In this document: positions 42,966-52,377 of the stretch, in pieces
Layout: every line of letters begins with the position of its first letter
Position numbering within the stretch: position 1 is the stretch's first letter
Origin: Secundilactobacillus hailunensis
GTDB lineage: Bacteria; Bacillota; Bacilli; Lactobacillales; Lactobacillaceae
Length of the DNA stretch: 52,454 nt
Assembly (NCBI RefSeq): GCF_005405185.1
Contig: NZ_BJDO01000015.1
Coordinates: 1-52,454 of the forward strand
Direction of reading: 5' to 3'
Notes under the pieces: model-generated
What the model was told of the DNA's origin: nothing
Seen by the model: the letters and a program-made list of their open reading frames with translations, nothing else
The model's database searches: none
Translations under genes and position numbers: made by a program

Positions 42966-43493
42966 TTAGTTCTCCATTTCGTTTTTAAGTGTCTGTGTAC
43001 CCTGATTGATCTTTGCCAATAACTGAGAAAATGTCGTTAATTCGGCTGATGTTAAATGACCAAATAAGGTTTGAACCGCATCAAAATTATGCGGCAGAAA
43101 CGATAATAACACCCGTTCGCCTTCAGTGGTCAAACTGATGAGAGTTGCCCGTTTATCAGTTGGTGAAGCCTGCTTTTTGACTCGTCCCTGGGTGACTAGC
43201 CCCCGTAATAACTTGCTGACGGTAGCACGAGTCGTCCCTAATTTATCAGCCAGCTGTAATGGTAACAGCTGCTGATTGGGGGCCTCATAGAGAAACATCA
43301 AAATAACGAATCGCGATTCCGTTAATTGATATTTCGTTAATACCGCATCATATTGACGCTGCATCTCACGATAAGACCACTGAAAATTCAAGAATTGTAA
43401 AACAGTATCGACGTCAATATCCGAGTGAACCTCACCGATGCTTAACGCTAAACGAGCCGCATCTGGTCGATCGTTGAAATTACCTTTTTCCAT
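42966..43493 (-). CDS. MarR-family transcriptional regulator
   Basis: A 175-residue winged-helix protein, with LPLQLADKLGTTRATVSKLLRGL as HTH and KQASPTDKRATLISLTTEG as wing; the first 30 residues are an N-terminal extension. It opens an operon with the rhodanese-like gene. The palindrome TTAGCCGGCTAA downstream of its promoter is a good operator candidate for autoregulation. A thiol, sulfur or oxidative signal would fit the partner, by inference. Confidence 0.92.
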   Translation of the reverse strand: MEKGNFNDRPDAARLALSIGEVHSDIDVDTVLQFLNFQWSYREMQRQYDAVLTKYQLTESRFVILMFLYEAPNQQLLPLQLADKLGTTRATVSKLLRGLVTQGRVKKQASPTDKRATLISLTTEGERVLLSFLPHNFDAVQTLFGHLTSAELTTFSQLLAKINQGTQTLKNEMEN

Positions 43494-43517
43494 TTAGTTC
43501 AGACCTTTATAATTTGA

Positions 43518-43568
43518 TTAGCCGGCTAACTATATTGAATAGTATACTGACTTTTGAGTAGATGTCAA
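43518..43568 (-). promoter_or_regulatory. MarR-rhodanese promoter and operator
   Basis: TTGACA (complement of 43563-43568), 16 bases and TATACT (complement of 43541-43546). The perfect palindrome TTAGCCGGCTAA (43518-43529) lies just downstream. Confidence 0.8.
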
Positions 43569-43592
43569 ATATTAATTATTACATGGTATCAA

Positions 43593-43630
43593 AAAACGTG
43601 AACCGCTTTTGAACTGCCGGCCCACGTTTT
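43593..43630 (-). terminator. terminator of the large membrane protein gene
   Basis: AAAACGTG (43593-43600) pairs with CACGTTTT (43623-43630), followed on the minus strand by TTGATACC; only a moderate T-run. Confidence 0.7.
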
Positions 43631-43655
43631 AATATTCTAGAAACTCGTTACAGCT

Positions 43656-45503
43656 TTATTTTTGCGTCTTGATCGACTGATTTTGATAAGTATCCAGCCC
43701 AACGCTCGCCGTTGCTAACTGGTTCTTATCCGTTGCTGTCGCCTTAAAGCTGACCTTATCGCCTGGTTGAATAAACTGGAAAATCGGTTCAAACGACTTA
43801 GCCGACGTATCCATCCGGTAAACGTGGCTATCACCCTTCAAGATAAACAAGATCTGCTTATCATCTGGTTTAACCACCCGTTCAACGGTTCCAGAAATTG
43901 TCTTGCCAGTCACTTTCGGCTCAACGGTCGTCCCCGTCTTGGCTCCGACCCGTTGCTGGAAGATTTCTAGCGTACTCTGGGCATCGTCACCAACGGCATA
44001 CGTGCCACTTTGGTTATTACCATCCGCCAGCAAGTACACAAACTTCATAAAGGAATTATTATCCCGGTCAAGCATGGAAACGACCCAGGTTGGATGACCA
44101 TTGATCCTGTAAAGTAACGGCAGAGTTCCTTTATAGTTTTGTGGGTTAATATCTTGCTGAGCGTAAGAAATCGCCCGTTCTGGTGTCATAACGTTGCCGT
44201 GCTCACGGTAATAATGAAGTGTGTTGGTTCGGGCATCCACGAAGGCGTACCCCAAAATAGAGCTTTGGTGACTATTAACACTGGTCATCCCAGTGAAGTA
44301 GTAGATTCGACCCTTGTAGGCGTAAGGCGTTAATGTCTTGCCACCTTCAGTTCCGGCTTGTGTCGGTTTCATTACATCATTATGACCACCAAAGCTGGTC
44401 GCATTCCAAAAACCGTGACGATAACGACCAAACATTGACACTTCTTTTTGAACTAGTTCTGGTGTGGCTGCCACATCCACAAACTTCGGTACTTTATTTG
44501 GTGAATAAACGTGAACCTTACCGCTGACCGTGTTTAAAACGGCCACTTTGTAGTGCTTGAAATCATAGTTGCGGTTAAAGTACGAAATTGGTTTAGCCAA
44601 TGTGCGGACGTAATACGGTGTCCCGTTGTTATCCACTTCCAGCTGCGAAGTATCGCCGACCATGGTGTACCCCATGCTATAAGCATTGATTCGCCGGTCA
44701 GCGTCGCGGTTAAAGTAAGCACTTGGCGTGTAGCGCATCGGCTTGGCCACGAACTTCGGATCAGCATTCTTATCCGTTGCGTTAGTCATGAAGTAACCAG
44801 GAACCTTTTGGTAGTGAATATACCGCCAAAAGCCGCCAGAAAATTCAACGGGCGCAACGTAAACCATTTTGCCGTTGTACATCTGAACCCGCATATGATT
44901 TAAATCATAGACGTTAGAATTCTTAAAACTGTTCAGCGAGTTGTTCATGTCCGTAGAAACGGTCTGCGGTGCATTGACCACTGGTGTCTCGGCACTATTC
45001 TTAATCACTGGCATCGGTGCACCATCCGTTGAATTATTCAGATCCGTTTTAATGGAACTGACCGCTGGCTTAGGGTTCATCGAAGTGATCACTGAGGCTG
45101 TCCCGCTGAGTACCATCAAAATCACAATGGCTAAGACAGCGGCCCCAACTAAGCGGCCTAACCAGCCGATGGTGATGCCAAAATTACGCATCAGACGGCT
45201 AAAAAAGTTATCCTCGTTGACCGACCGTTCCTTCACGGCATCGGGATTGAACACAAAGCGCCGCAGTACCACTACCACGACAAATCCCATAATCAGCCAC
45301 ATCAGCCAGCCATCGATCAGTGACGGATACGCCAAATCTGGCAGGTTGAAGTAGGTATTGATGTAGCTAACGATAAATAACGCAACGATGGCGATGATGC
45401 CCCAAGACCGCCAGCGCCGGTTACTGATCCACAAGAACCAAATAAACGGGATCAATAACCCTGATAACTTAACAAGTGTAATCAAGGCAAAATAACTGAG
45501 CAT
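43656..45503 (-). CDS. large membrane protein with extracytoplasmic domain
   Basis: A 615-residue protein with four N-terminal membrane helices (about 5-20, 27-45, 62-82 and 112-132) and a soluble region of about 480 residues that starts with a Ser/Thr/Asn-rich linker. The soluble part has repeated YFNRD and YVRTLAKPISYFN-type elements. No enzyme motif is recognised. The start at 45503 (MLSYFALIT) follows GAAAGAGGAC; the frame extends 27 residues upstream without a site. Possibly an envelope sensor or scaffold. Confidence 0.78.
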   Translation of the reverse strand: MLSYFALITLVKLSGLLIPFIWFLWISNRRWRSWGIIAIVALFIVSYINTYFNLPDLAYPSLIDGWLMWLIMGFVVVVVLRRFVFNPDAVKERSVNEDNFFSRLMRNFGITIGWLGRLVGAAVLAIVILMVLSGTASVITSMNPKPAVSSIKTDLNNSTDGAPMPVIKNSAETPVVNAPQTVSTDMNNSLNSFKNSNVYDLNHMRVQMYNGKMVYVAPVEFSGGFWRYIHYQKVPGYFMTNATDKNADPKFVAKPMRYTPSAYFNRDADRRINAYSMGYTMVGDTSQLEVDNNGTPYYVRTLAKPISYFNRNYDFKHYKVAVLNTVSGKVHVYSPNKVPKFVDVAATPELVQKEVSMFGRYRHGFWNATSFGGHNDVMKPTQAGTEGGKTLTPYAYKGRIYYFTGMTSVNSHQSSILGYAFVDARTNTLHYYREHGNVMTPERAISYAQQDINPQNYKGTLPLLYRINGHPTWVVSMLDRDNNSFMKFVYLLADGNNQSGTYAVGDDAQSTLEIFQQRVGAKTGTTVEPKVTGKTISGTVERVVKPDDKQILFILKGDSHVYRMDTSAKSFEPIFQFIQPGDKVSFKATATDKNQLATASVGLDTYQNQSIKTQK

Positions 45504-45595
45504 GTCTAGTCCTCTTTCCTGATTTTTACAGAATTTGTTATCTGTAGTATACCAAATTGTAGCGCTTACAGTATGAGAGTTCACTTTCAGAACCT

Positions 45596-45637
45596 AAAAA
45601 GCAGCTAGTTTTCTGACCAAACAGAAAACTAGCTGCT
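45596..45637 (-). terminator. terminator of the small hypothetical gene
   Basis: A perfect 16-bp stem (45600-45615 with 45622-45637), loop ACCAAA, followed on the minus strand by TTTTT. Confidence 0.93.
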
Positions 45638-45654
45638 GATTAATCGTCCATTTA

Positions 45655-45972
45655 TTAAGAAACACTTGCTGCAAACGTGTCGATCAGCCGGGCAGTTTCT
45701 TGCACCACTGCGACAACGTTGATATCATCCACTGCTAAACTGCCGTTTGCCAGCAGTTTTTCAGCTTTAGCCTTATCCGTTAATTCGATATGATATTTTT
45801 CTAACAGCGTCGTTAATATATAGTCGGCACTGCTCTCACGTGCTTCTTGCACTTTAAAGTCTTCAGCATGCCCAGATTCATTTACCCAGAGCGTAAATGT
45901 CTGTAAGTTGCGACAAACATGAGAAATGAAATTCTTATCTTCAGGCGTTAGCAAGTAGATACTATCGTTCAC
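45655..45972 (-). CDS. hypothetical protein
   Basis: A 105-residue soluble protein, mostly helical, with no recognised family. The start is GTG at 45972 after GGTGG. It has its own strong terminator. Nothing in the neighbours suggests a role. Confidence 0.7.
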   Translation of the reverse strand: MNDSIYLLTPEDKNFISHVCRNLQTFTLWVNESGHAEDFKVQEARESSADYILTTLLEKYHIELTDKAKAEKLLANGSLAVDDINVVAVVQETARLIDTFAASVS

Positions 45973-46168
45973 TTTGTACCACCACTCTCAATTTAAATTC
46001 ATGATTCTCTCATTTTTCCTTAAGTCTAACACAAGTATATAAAGATGAAAAGGAAAGGAGTGAAATCGCTTACTTTGTTGATGTATCATGCTATTATTGA
46101 ATTAATTGATAGCTGTCACTAAATTCAACCCTGATTGTTAACAAAAACTAAAGAAAGGGGGCTTACTC

Positions 46169-46822
46169 ATGTACCGTGTACTCATTGCTGATAGCCAGCC
46201 GATCTATCGTACCGGTTTAAAAACCATTATTAATGCCCAACCGCACTTTAAAGTAATTGCGGAAACCAGTAATGCAACGGATACTTACGTGAAAGTCACT
46301 GAGGGTGACATCGACATCGTTGTCATGGCCATCTCCATGCCTCCTGGTGAATGCGGTGTTACCGTGACCCATCGGATTCACGACAACTATCCTAACACCA
46401 AAGTCCTTATTAATACCAGTCACGAAGAACACCACTACATCGATGACAGCCTGCACTATGGCGCAGCCGGCTACGTTTTAAAAACTTCACCCGCATCAGA
46501 ATTTAGCGCTGCTTTAACGACAGTGGTTCAAAACCGTATTTTTGTTGATCAAAATATTATTCTGACCCCTGCAGACTTTAAACAGATCGATTCGACTCAA
46601 GCTGATGAACAGCTTTACTACTACAACGCACTGTCTAGTCGCGAACGTGAAGTATTGCCGTTAATGGTCTTAAGCTGTCCTAATAAGGAGATTGCCAGCC
46701 GACTCTTCATTACGACTAAAACGGTGGAAGCTCATAAATCTAGTATCATGCGCAAACTAGATTATCCATCTCATGCCAAATTGGTTAAGTACGCCGTGAA
46801 AAATGGCTTAGTGGACTTTTAG
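46169..46822 (+). CDS. LuxR/NarL-type response regulator with Ala in place of the phosphoacceptor Asp
   Basis: A 217-residue regulator with a receiver domain (1-120) and a LuxR-type HTH (about 150-215, LSSREREVLPLMV then KEIASRLFITTKTVEAHKSS). In the receiver, Asp8 and Lys105 are present, but the acceptor position reads VVMAISMPP with Ala54, so phosphorylation by a kinase is unlikely. AAAGGGGG precedes ATG at 46169. No kinase gene is adjacent. It may be controlled by ligand or dimerisation, as in other pseudo-receivers. Confidence 0.92.
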   Translation: MYRVLIADSQPIYRTGLKTIINAQPHFKVIAETSNATDTYVKVTEGDIDIVVMAISMPPGECGVTVTHRIHDNYPNTKVLINTSHEEHHYIDDSLHYGAAGYVLKTSPASEFSAALTTVVQNRIFVDQNIILTPADFKQIDSTQADEQLYYYNALSSREREVLPLMVLSCPNKEIASRLFITTKTVEAHKSSIMRKLDYPSHAKLVKYAVKNGLVDF

Positions 46823-46833
46823 AACATCACGAA

Positions 46834-46896
46834 AGCTATCACTCATTTACACAACTCCTTGTCAGGTGCCCTGTGAATGAACGATAGCTCTTTTTG
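46834..46896. terminator. terminator between the convergent regulator genes
   Basis: AGCTATC (46834-46840) and CTCATTTACACA pair with TGTGAATGA and GATAGCT (46883-46889), then CTCTTTTTG. Confidence 0.85.
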
Positions 46897-46897
46897 A

Positions 46898-47782
46898 TTA
46901 TGCCTCGCGTAGCTGCCCCTTTTCTAATTGCCGTTTCAACGCGGCTAGTTTAACTTCCACCACTTCATTTTGATTGATCTTAGCAAAGGCCAGCGTTTCG
47001 CTCATCAGCCCCTGTACTTTTTGAGCCGGTTGATGCAGCGCAATGGCACACTGCGTCGCTAAGAATTTTAAGTCGGGTAAATAAAGGGTGACGTGCTGGT
47101 TGGAACACAATCCCACACCAACTTTGATCAAGCGTTTACTATCAGCGTAATGATTGCGGGTCATCTCAAACTCGGCGGTGTAATACACCATCATAAGCAC
47201 CCGTAAGTAATATTGTTCATCTTGCTGTTCTGCTGGTAATTGGTTCAGATAATCATTCACTTTGTCAAAGTAAAATTGTGCGCGCTGTAATTGGTGGTTA
47301 CGGACATACATCTCGCCCATACCGAGAAAACCAAGGGGGGTGAAGACCGTTTTTTGATTGACATCCAAAGCGTTAAAAATCAACGATAAATCGTAACTGA
47401 TATCAAGCACATTTCCATTAGTTAACGCCGTCATTAAGCCCCTTAAATAATAGAACTGCATTCGGGTCATCACTGACTCGATCTGATCTGGATCGATCGC
47501 GCTTAATCTTTGAAAAGCTTGACAGTAATCCTCCATCATTAAACACTTTTCAATCTCATCAAGCTGAATGTTGACCTGACTGACCATATCCGCCTCTGGC
47601 TGATATAGTGTTTCAATCGTCATGCCAAGACGGGCACAAAGCTGCGTCAGGATCGTAAGCGATGGCACGTGACTATTATTCTCAAATCTACTGAGTGTCG
47701 CTTGGGTACAGATTCCCCGACATAGCTTACGTTGAGACATTTTTAAGGCTTTACGCCGCTGAATAAAATCGGTCACGTTCAT
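46898..47782 (-). CDS. XRE/Rgg-like transcriptional regulator
   Basis: A 294-residue protein with an N-terminal HTH (SQRKLCRGICTQATLSRFEN, about 15-34) and a helical repeat C-terminal domain as in Rgg/PlcR-type peptide-sensing regulators. No obvious pheromone gene is found next to it, although 405 bases of the divergent gap were read for one. It converges on the LuxR-type gene and is divergent from preT, which it might control. Confidence 0.88.
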   Translation of the reverse strand: MNVTDFIQRRKALKMSQRKLCRGICTQATLSRFENNSHVPSLTILTQLCARLGMTIETLYQPEADMVSQVNIQLDEIEKCLMMEDYCQAFQRLSAIDPDQIESVMTRMQFYYLRGLMTALTNGNVLDISYDLSLIFNALDVNQKTVFTPLGFLGMGEMYVRNHQLQRAQFYFDKVNDYLNQLPAEQQDEQYYLRVLMMVYYTAEFEMTRNHYADSKRLIKVGVGLCSNQHVTLYLPDLKFLATQCAIALHQPAQKVQGLMSETLAFAKINQNEVVEVKLAALKRQLEKGQLREA

Positions 47783-48187
47783 CTATCTTCATCTCCGTTT
47801 GCTACTCTTAGTTACCACTATTATACCTGCACCCTGTAGTTGCCACTATTAGGAATCACCCTAGTTCGTTCATATTTTCAATCAAAATATACTATTCAAA
47901 AATGATATGACTTTTTTTCATCATATTGCATTTCAAAATACCTATATTGATCAAAGCCTGCTATTTCAGCCTTTATACTTAAATATCCGGTGATTTATAT
48001 ATTTTTTTATATCAAATCTGATACAAAATATTCTTGAACTGACATCATTTAGTCCCGTTTCCCAGCTTGTTTTGAAAGCGCTTTTGCTATTTTATGGAAC
48101 GCCATGCTATCCTACAATCATCAGATATGTGAAATAAGGCACAATTGCTTTTCACTATTAACTCTCAATGAAATGGGGCCAATTACC
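47783..48187 (+). promoter_or_regulatory. divergent intergenic region with cre box before preT
   Basis: No gene is seen; the left 250 bases are AT-rich. TGAAAGCGCTTTTG (48073-48086) fits the CcpA cre consensus and overlaps the likely preT -35 (TTGCTA, 48085-48090, spaced 18 bases from TATCCT), which suggests catabolite repression of preT-preA. Confidence 0.7.
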
Positions 48188-49423
48188 ATGACTAAAAAGT
48201 ACGAAACAGAAGCGCCAGGTTATACGATGACCACGGTAATGGAAGAAGCAGCCCGCTGTCTGCTCTGCCACGATGCACCGTGTTCAGCAGCTTGTCCAGC
48301 CCATACCGATCCAGCTAAATTTATTCGCAGTGTTCGTTTCCGCAACGTCAAAGGCGCTGCCGAAACGATCCGCGAAAATAACGCGTTAGGTGCCATTTGT
48401 GCCCGGGTTTGTCCAACTGAAAAGTACTGTGAGCTGGCTTGCTCACGCAGCGGTATTGACGTCCCAATCGACATTGGTGGTATTCAGCGTTATGTCACTG
48501 ATTTCGAACAAGCTGATGATATGCACATCCTGCATAAGGGTGACAGTAACGGCATGCACATTGCTATTATCGGCAGTGGTCCCGCTGGTCTACAAGCCGC
48601 AACCACCCTGCTTGAAAAGGGCTATAGTGTTGATATTTACGAAAAGAACGCCAAAGCTGGTGGCTATTTGACCTATGGCATTCCTGAATACCGTTTACCA
48701 AGTAATATCGTCGACTACGAAATCAAACGGATCACCGACATGGGCGCCAATATTCATTTCAACACGATTATCGGTAAAGACATGACCATGGATCAGCTCA
48801 AAGCTGAAAATGACGCCGTAATCGTTGCCATTGGTGCTAGTGAAGCCAAAATGCTGCCCATGTTTGAAAACAACGATGCCGTTGAAACCGCTGTCTCTTT
48901 CTTAGCGCGAACCAAGCAGGCTAAGGGCAATATCGATTTACCTGATAACGCGTTAGTTATCGGTGGTGGTGACGTTGCGATGGACGTGGTCACGACCTTG
49001 AAAAAATTAGGTGTTGAACACGTTACCGACGCCGTTTATGAACAGTTCGACGAATTCCGGGCTTCTAAAAAGGAGCTGGCCGGTGCTGAACGCGAAGGAG
49101 TCACCATTATTGACGGCTACGTTCCTGAAAGCGTCAACGGTCACACTGTCACCCTCAAGCACCGTCACATTAACAGTGAAATGACCATTGAAGCCGACAC
49201 GATTATTTTAGCGATTGGCCAAGAAACCAACGCTAAGAACCTGGGCATCAAGCTAGAACACGGCGAAGCCCCATCAGCAGGTTATAAGACGCACGATCCA
49301 AAAGTCTTCATTACGGGTGACATTGCCCAAGGCGATAAAACCGTTGTTTACGCCGTTCAAAAAGGCAAAGAAGTCGCTGGTGAAATCGATAGTATTTTAG
49401 GAGGTAATCGCGATGATCAATAA
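48188..49423 (+). CDS. preT: NAD-dependent dihydropyrimidine dehydrogenase, PreT-like subunit
   Basis: A 411-residue FAD and 4Fe-4S subunit that passes electrons from NAD(P)H to PreA. The N-terminal cysteines C24, C27, C32, C36 ([13 protein letters not shown]) and the next group [15 protein letters not shown] bind clusters; [13 protein letters not shown] is the FAD site and [10 protein letters not shown] the pyridine nucleotide site. The start at 48188 ([10 protein letters not shown]) is chosen by family similarity; an upstream ATG at 48173 and others are possible. It overlaps preA by 11 bases. The relation to the small subunit of glutamate synthase is noted but the partner settles the call. 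Confidence 0.9.
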   Translation: MTKKYETEAPGYTMTTVMEEAARCLLCHDAPCSAACPAHTDPAKFIRSVRFRNVKGAAETIRENNALGAICARVCPTEKYCELACSRSGIDVPIDIGGIQRYVTDFEQADDMHILHKGDSNGMHIAIIGSGPAGLQAATTLLEKGYSVDIYEKNAKAGGYLTYGIPEYRLPSNIVDYEIKRITDMGANIHFNTIIGKDMTMDQLKAENDAVIVAIGASEAKMLPMFENNDAVETAVSFLARTKQAKGNIDLPDNALVIGGGDVAMDVVTTLKKLGVEHVTDAVYEQFDEFRASKKELAGAEREGVTIIDGYVPESVNGHTVTLKHRHINSEMTIEADTIILAIGQETNAKNLGIKLEHGEAPSAGYKTHDPKVFITGDIAQGDKTVVYAVQKGKEVAGEIDSILGGNRDDQ

Positions 49424-50678
49424 GGATATATCAATCGATTTTTTGGGTGTTCACTTTGAAAACCCCTTCTGCCTATCCTCTTCACCGGTAGGCAACTGTT
49501 ACGAAATGTGTGCTAAGGCTTTTGATGAAGGCTGGGGCGGCATTGTTTTCAAGACGATTGGACCCGAAGATTTCGAAGTCGATGAAGTTTCACCACGTTT
49601 TGATGAACTGACTAAGGAAGCCACCCCCTTCGTTGCCTTTAAAAATATGGAACAAATTGCCGAACATCCTTTGAAACAAAATTTGGCTGATTTAAAGAAA
49701 CTCAAGGAAAACTATCCCGACAAAGTGGTCATTGCTTCCATCATGGGTCCCACTGAAAAGGACTGGGAGGAACTCGCTCGGCTGGTAACTGAAGCCGGTG
49801 CCGAAATGATTGAAATGAACCTGTCGTGTCCGCAAATGACGTCCCACGCCATGGGCTCTGACGTTGGCTCAAACCCACCATTGGTCAAAAAATACTGTGA
49901 AGCCGTTAAACGCGGATCAGACTTACCAATGATGGCCAAGATGACACCTAACATTACCGATATGGTACCAGCAGCCAAAGCCGCTTTAGCTGGCGGTGCC
50001 GATGGAATTGCGACGATCAACACCGTGAAATCAATTGCTAACGTGGATCTAGAAAGGAAAACTGCTTTACCAATCGTTAACGGTAAATCATCCGTTTCCG
50101 GTCTTTCAGGTAAAGCCGTTAAACCCATTGCCCTGCGATTCATTCAACAATTACGGGTAGCTTCCGGTTTGGAGCAATTACCAATTTCTGGTATTGGTGG
50201 TATCGAAACTTGGGAAGATGCCGTTGAATTTATCTTAATGGGCTCGACTACCCTGCAAGTAACCACTGCGGTGATGCAATATGGTTACCGAATCGTAGAA
50301 GACATGAAGAACGGCCTGATGCACTACATGGAAGAACAAGGGGTTAAGCATCTGTCTGACCTCGTTGGTCTGGCCAACAAGAACATCGTTCCAGCTGAAG
50401 ACTTGGACCGAAATTACAAGATGTATCCCGAAATTGACTGGGATAAATGTATCGGCTGCGGCCGTTGCTTTATCAGCTGTTACGATGGTGCGCACCAAGC
50501 TATCTCTTGGGATGAAAAAACACGGCGCCCATCGATCGATACAAGTAAATGCGTTGGCTGTCATCTATGTGCCTTAGTTTGTCCGGTTCATGCCATTCAT
50601 CCCGGTAAAATCGTGATGAAAGAAGGCCGTGAAGGCGATCCGTCGAAAATTGATGTCGTTTCACAACGTCTTTACTAG
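49413..50678 (+). CDS. preA: dihydropyrimidine dehydrogenase, PreA-like subunit
   Basis: A 421-residue FMN TIM-barrel subunit that reduces uracil or thymine. SSSPVGN near the start, EMNLSCPQM in the middle and [23 protein letters not shown] give the dihydroorotate-dehydrogenase-like core; the C-terminus carries two 4Fe-4S motifs, [11 protein letters not shown] and [11 protein letters not shown]. It is translated with preT. The downstream hydantoinase and ureidopropionase genes of full reductive pyrimidine breakdown are not in the window. Confidence 0.92.
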   Translation: MINKDISIDFLGVHFENPFCLSSSPVGNCYEMCAKAFDEGWGGIVFKTIGPEDFEVDEVSPRFDELTKEATPFVAFKNMEQIAEHPLKQNLADLKKLKENYPDKVVIASIMGPTEKDWEELARLVTEAGAEMIEMNLSCPQMTSHAMGSDVGSNPPLVKKYCEAVKRGSDLPMMAKMTPNITDMVPAAKAALAGGADGIATINTVKSIANVDLERKTALPIVNGKSSVSGLSGKAVKPIALRFIQQLRVASGLEQLPISGIGGIETWEDAVEFILMGSTTLQVTTAVMQYGYRIVEDMKNGLMHYMEEQGVKHLSDLVGLANKNIVPAEDLDRNYKMYPEIDWDKCIGCGRCFISCYDGAHQAISWDEKTRRPSIDTSKCVGCHLCALVCPVHAIHPGKIVMKEGREGDPSKIDVVSQRLY

Positions 50679-50711
50679 AATCAGTCCTTAGAAACCTGTA
50701 TAATCAAAAGC

Positions 50712-50755
50712 TCAGTCACTGAAACGACATCATGTTCCAGTGGCTGACTTTTGTT
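50712..50755 (+). terminator. hairpin between preA and the DUF1097 gene
   Basis: TCAGTCACTG (50712-50721) pairs with CAGTGGCTGA (50738-50747), then CTTTTG. A moderate terminator that may allow partial read-through. Confidence 0.75.
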
Positions 50756-50770
50756 AAAGGAGTGAAAATC

Positions 50771-51307
50771 ATGAAGATTGGTAAAGATGTCTGGATCTCA
50801 TCCATTGGTGTTGGCCTGACAACCCTTATTTTTTGCTTGATTGCTGGTGTATTTAACCTTTGGATGAGTGGCGCTGCTTTCATTGCCGCCTCTTATTTCT
50901 TTGGTGCTGGTGCGCCAATGGATAAGGTCTTAAATATCTCAATTAGTTTTCTGCTGGGAATCGCCTTAGGCTGTTTTTGTCACTGGCTATTAGCCCTGCC
51001 TCACTTAGGCGGTTTAGTAATAAGTTCTGTTATTTTAGGCTTTTTAACCTTTCTCGTGTTATTTTTACAGGGAACCATTATGAAATTTGCGGAGGTCCCA
51101 GCCTGGCTACTGGCTTGGGGGACAACGATGCTGATTATCACCAACATCACGATCAAGAGCTGGCCAGTATTTCTGATTCAATTAATTGCCGCGATGTACC
51201 TTGGGGTTTACTTAATCATTATTGGGTCAAACTATTTTTCAAAATGGATGTACCGGCTGTTTCCGGATCAAGAGTCCAAGAAAACAGACGAATCTGAAAA
51301 AGACTAA
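50771..51307 (+). CDS. DUF1097-family membrane protein
   Basis: A 178-residue protein with five to six membrane helices and a charged C-terminus. It resembles the DUF1097 family of unknown function. AAAGGAGTG precedes ATG at 50771; the frame before it covers the preceding hairpin. Its place after preA hints at transport or membrane support for pyrimidine use, but only by proximity. Confidence 0.8.
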   Translation: MKIGKDVWISSIGVGLTTLIFCLIAGVFNLWMSGAAFIAASYFFGAGAPMDKVLNISISFLLGIALGCFCHWLLALPHLGGLVISSVILGFLTFLVLFLQGTIMKFAEVPAWLLAWGTTMLIITNITIKSWPVFLIQLIAAMYLGVYLIIIGSNYFSKWMYRLFPDQESKKTDESEKD

Positions 51308-51329
51308 CTAGCCTTCAGAGATAACTAGG

Positions 51330-51373
51330 ATAGCGCCACGGTTTCTTATCTTGAAACCCGTGGCGCTATTTTG
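51330..51373. terminator. terminator between the DUF1097 and GDPD genes
   Basis: ATAGCGCCACGGTTTC (51330-51345) pairs with GAAACCCGTGGCGCTAT (51353-51369) with one bulged C, then TTTTGG. It serves both convergent genes. Confidence 0.92.
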
Positions 51374-51386
51374 GTTATTCGGGTTT

Positions 51387-52082
51387 TTACAGTGAACCAA
51401 CGAGCATCTGTTCTCGCATCACCATGGCTTTCTCAAAATCATCCGTAAAGATGCCATCGACATCTTGCGAGAAAAGCTTGAGCATCCGTTTTTCATTATT
51501 GACCGTCCAAATACGCTCGATCAGCCCTTCATTATTCTGAGCTCGCCGTAAGTGCAATCCATTTAAATGTTCTTTCATCAAAAATTGAAGCGGTTCGCGA
51601 ATCGCGTGTCCTGCTAAGTAACAATAATTTTGGCTGTCATCTAATTGCTGACAAATCTTCAAACTAGCTAAATTAAATGATGAGTAAATCACAGGATGTC
51701 GCAAATAGGCTTGACTCACTTGCTTTAAAACGATTTCTTCGATCCCTCTATAATGAATTTTATCGGTTTTAAACTCAAGGTTTAAGATCACATCAGCGTT
51801 TCTTACCAATTCTAACAAGTCATACAACGTTGGAATCGATTCGCCGTTACTTAGTTTAAACAGCACTAACTGTTCGTAATCATAGTCGCAAATTCTGCCC
51901 TTACCATTCGTAGTCCGGTTGATTTTTTCATCATGCATAATGACGGGCAACCGATCACGAGTTAAATGTACATCGAACTCTAGTCCCTCAACGTTATGCT
52001 CAATAGCATACCGAAACCCCTGCATTGAATTTTCCGGAAATTTTGCTGGAATACCACGGTGACCAAATATCAAAGTTGACAT
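51387..52082 (-). CDS. glycerophosphodiester phosphodiesterase
   Basis: A 231-residue GDPD/UgpQ-type enzyme that releases glycerol-3-phosphate from glycerophosphodiesters. GHRG (7-10), FPENSMQGF (14-22), EFDVHLTRD (35-43) and IMHDEKINRTTNGKG (48-62) are visible, and EFKTDK further on. No signal peptide, so it is cytosolic. GGAGGGC precedes ATG at 52082. Lipoteichoic acid or phospholipid turnover are likely sources of substrate. Confidence 0.93.
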   Translation of the reverse strand: MSTLIFGHRGIPAKFPENSMQGFRYAIEHNVEGLEFDVHLTRDRLPVIMHDEKINRTTNGKGRICDYDYEQLVLFKLSNGESIPTLYDLLELVRNADVILNLEFKTDKIHYRGIEEIVLKQVSQAYLRHPVIYSSFNLASLKICQQLDDSQNYCYLAGHAIREPLQFLMKEHLNGLHLRRAQNNEGLIERIWTVNNEKRMLKLFSQDVDGIFTDDFEKAMVMREQMLVGSL

Positions 52083-52229
52083 CTCTTATGCCCTCCTATT
52101 TGTAGTGGTTCACTCGACTACAAGCTAAGTGTACAGAACGTTTCTAGCGTTTCTGCATGGTTTGCGTATTGAATGTGTAAAGGTTTGAGAAGAACTTTGG
52201 AGCTCTGCTTTTACCTTGCCGAAACGCGC

Positions 52230-52304
52230 AAAAAAAGACAGCTCCCGGCCATATAAGAAGAATACCCCACGCAGTCAAAACTGGGCTCGTCACTCTTACA
52301 TAGT
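52230..52304 (-). ncRNA. candidate small structured RNA
   Basis: A minus-strand -10 TATAGT (complement of 52311-52316) and seven T (complement of 52230-52236) bracket about 75 bases. CTTACTATGTAAG is a 5-bp hairpin, CAGTTTTGACTG a 4-bp hairpin, and GACGAGCCC with GGGAGCTGTC (complement of 52283-52291 and 52237-52246) closes with two single-base bulges. The -35 is weak (TTGTGT, 15-base spacing). No peptide is credible here. Confidence 0.35.
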
Positions 52305-52335
52305 AAGCACACTATAACCGGACGTATTGAAACAC

Positions 52336-52371
52336 AAAACGGACTTCCTCATATTTGAGTTAGTCCGTTTT
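52336..52371 (-). terminator. terminator of the partial gene at the right edge
   Basis: AAAACGGACT (52336-52345) pairs with AGTCCGTTTT (52362-52371). A T-run lies on both sides. Confidence 0.85.
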
Positions 52372-52377
52372 TGTATT

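Noticed and set aside
46898-48187. A pheromone peptide gene next to the Rgg-like regulator
   Set aside because: No short hydrophobic ORF with a good ribosome site was found in the flanking gaps.
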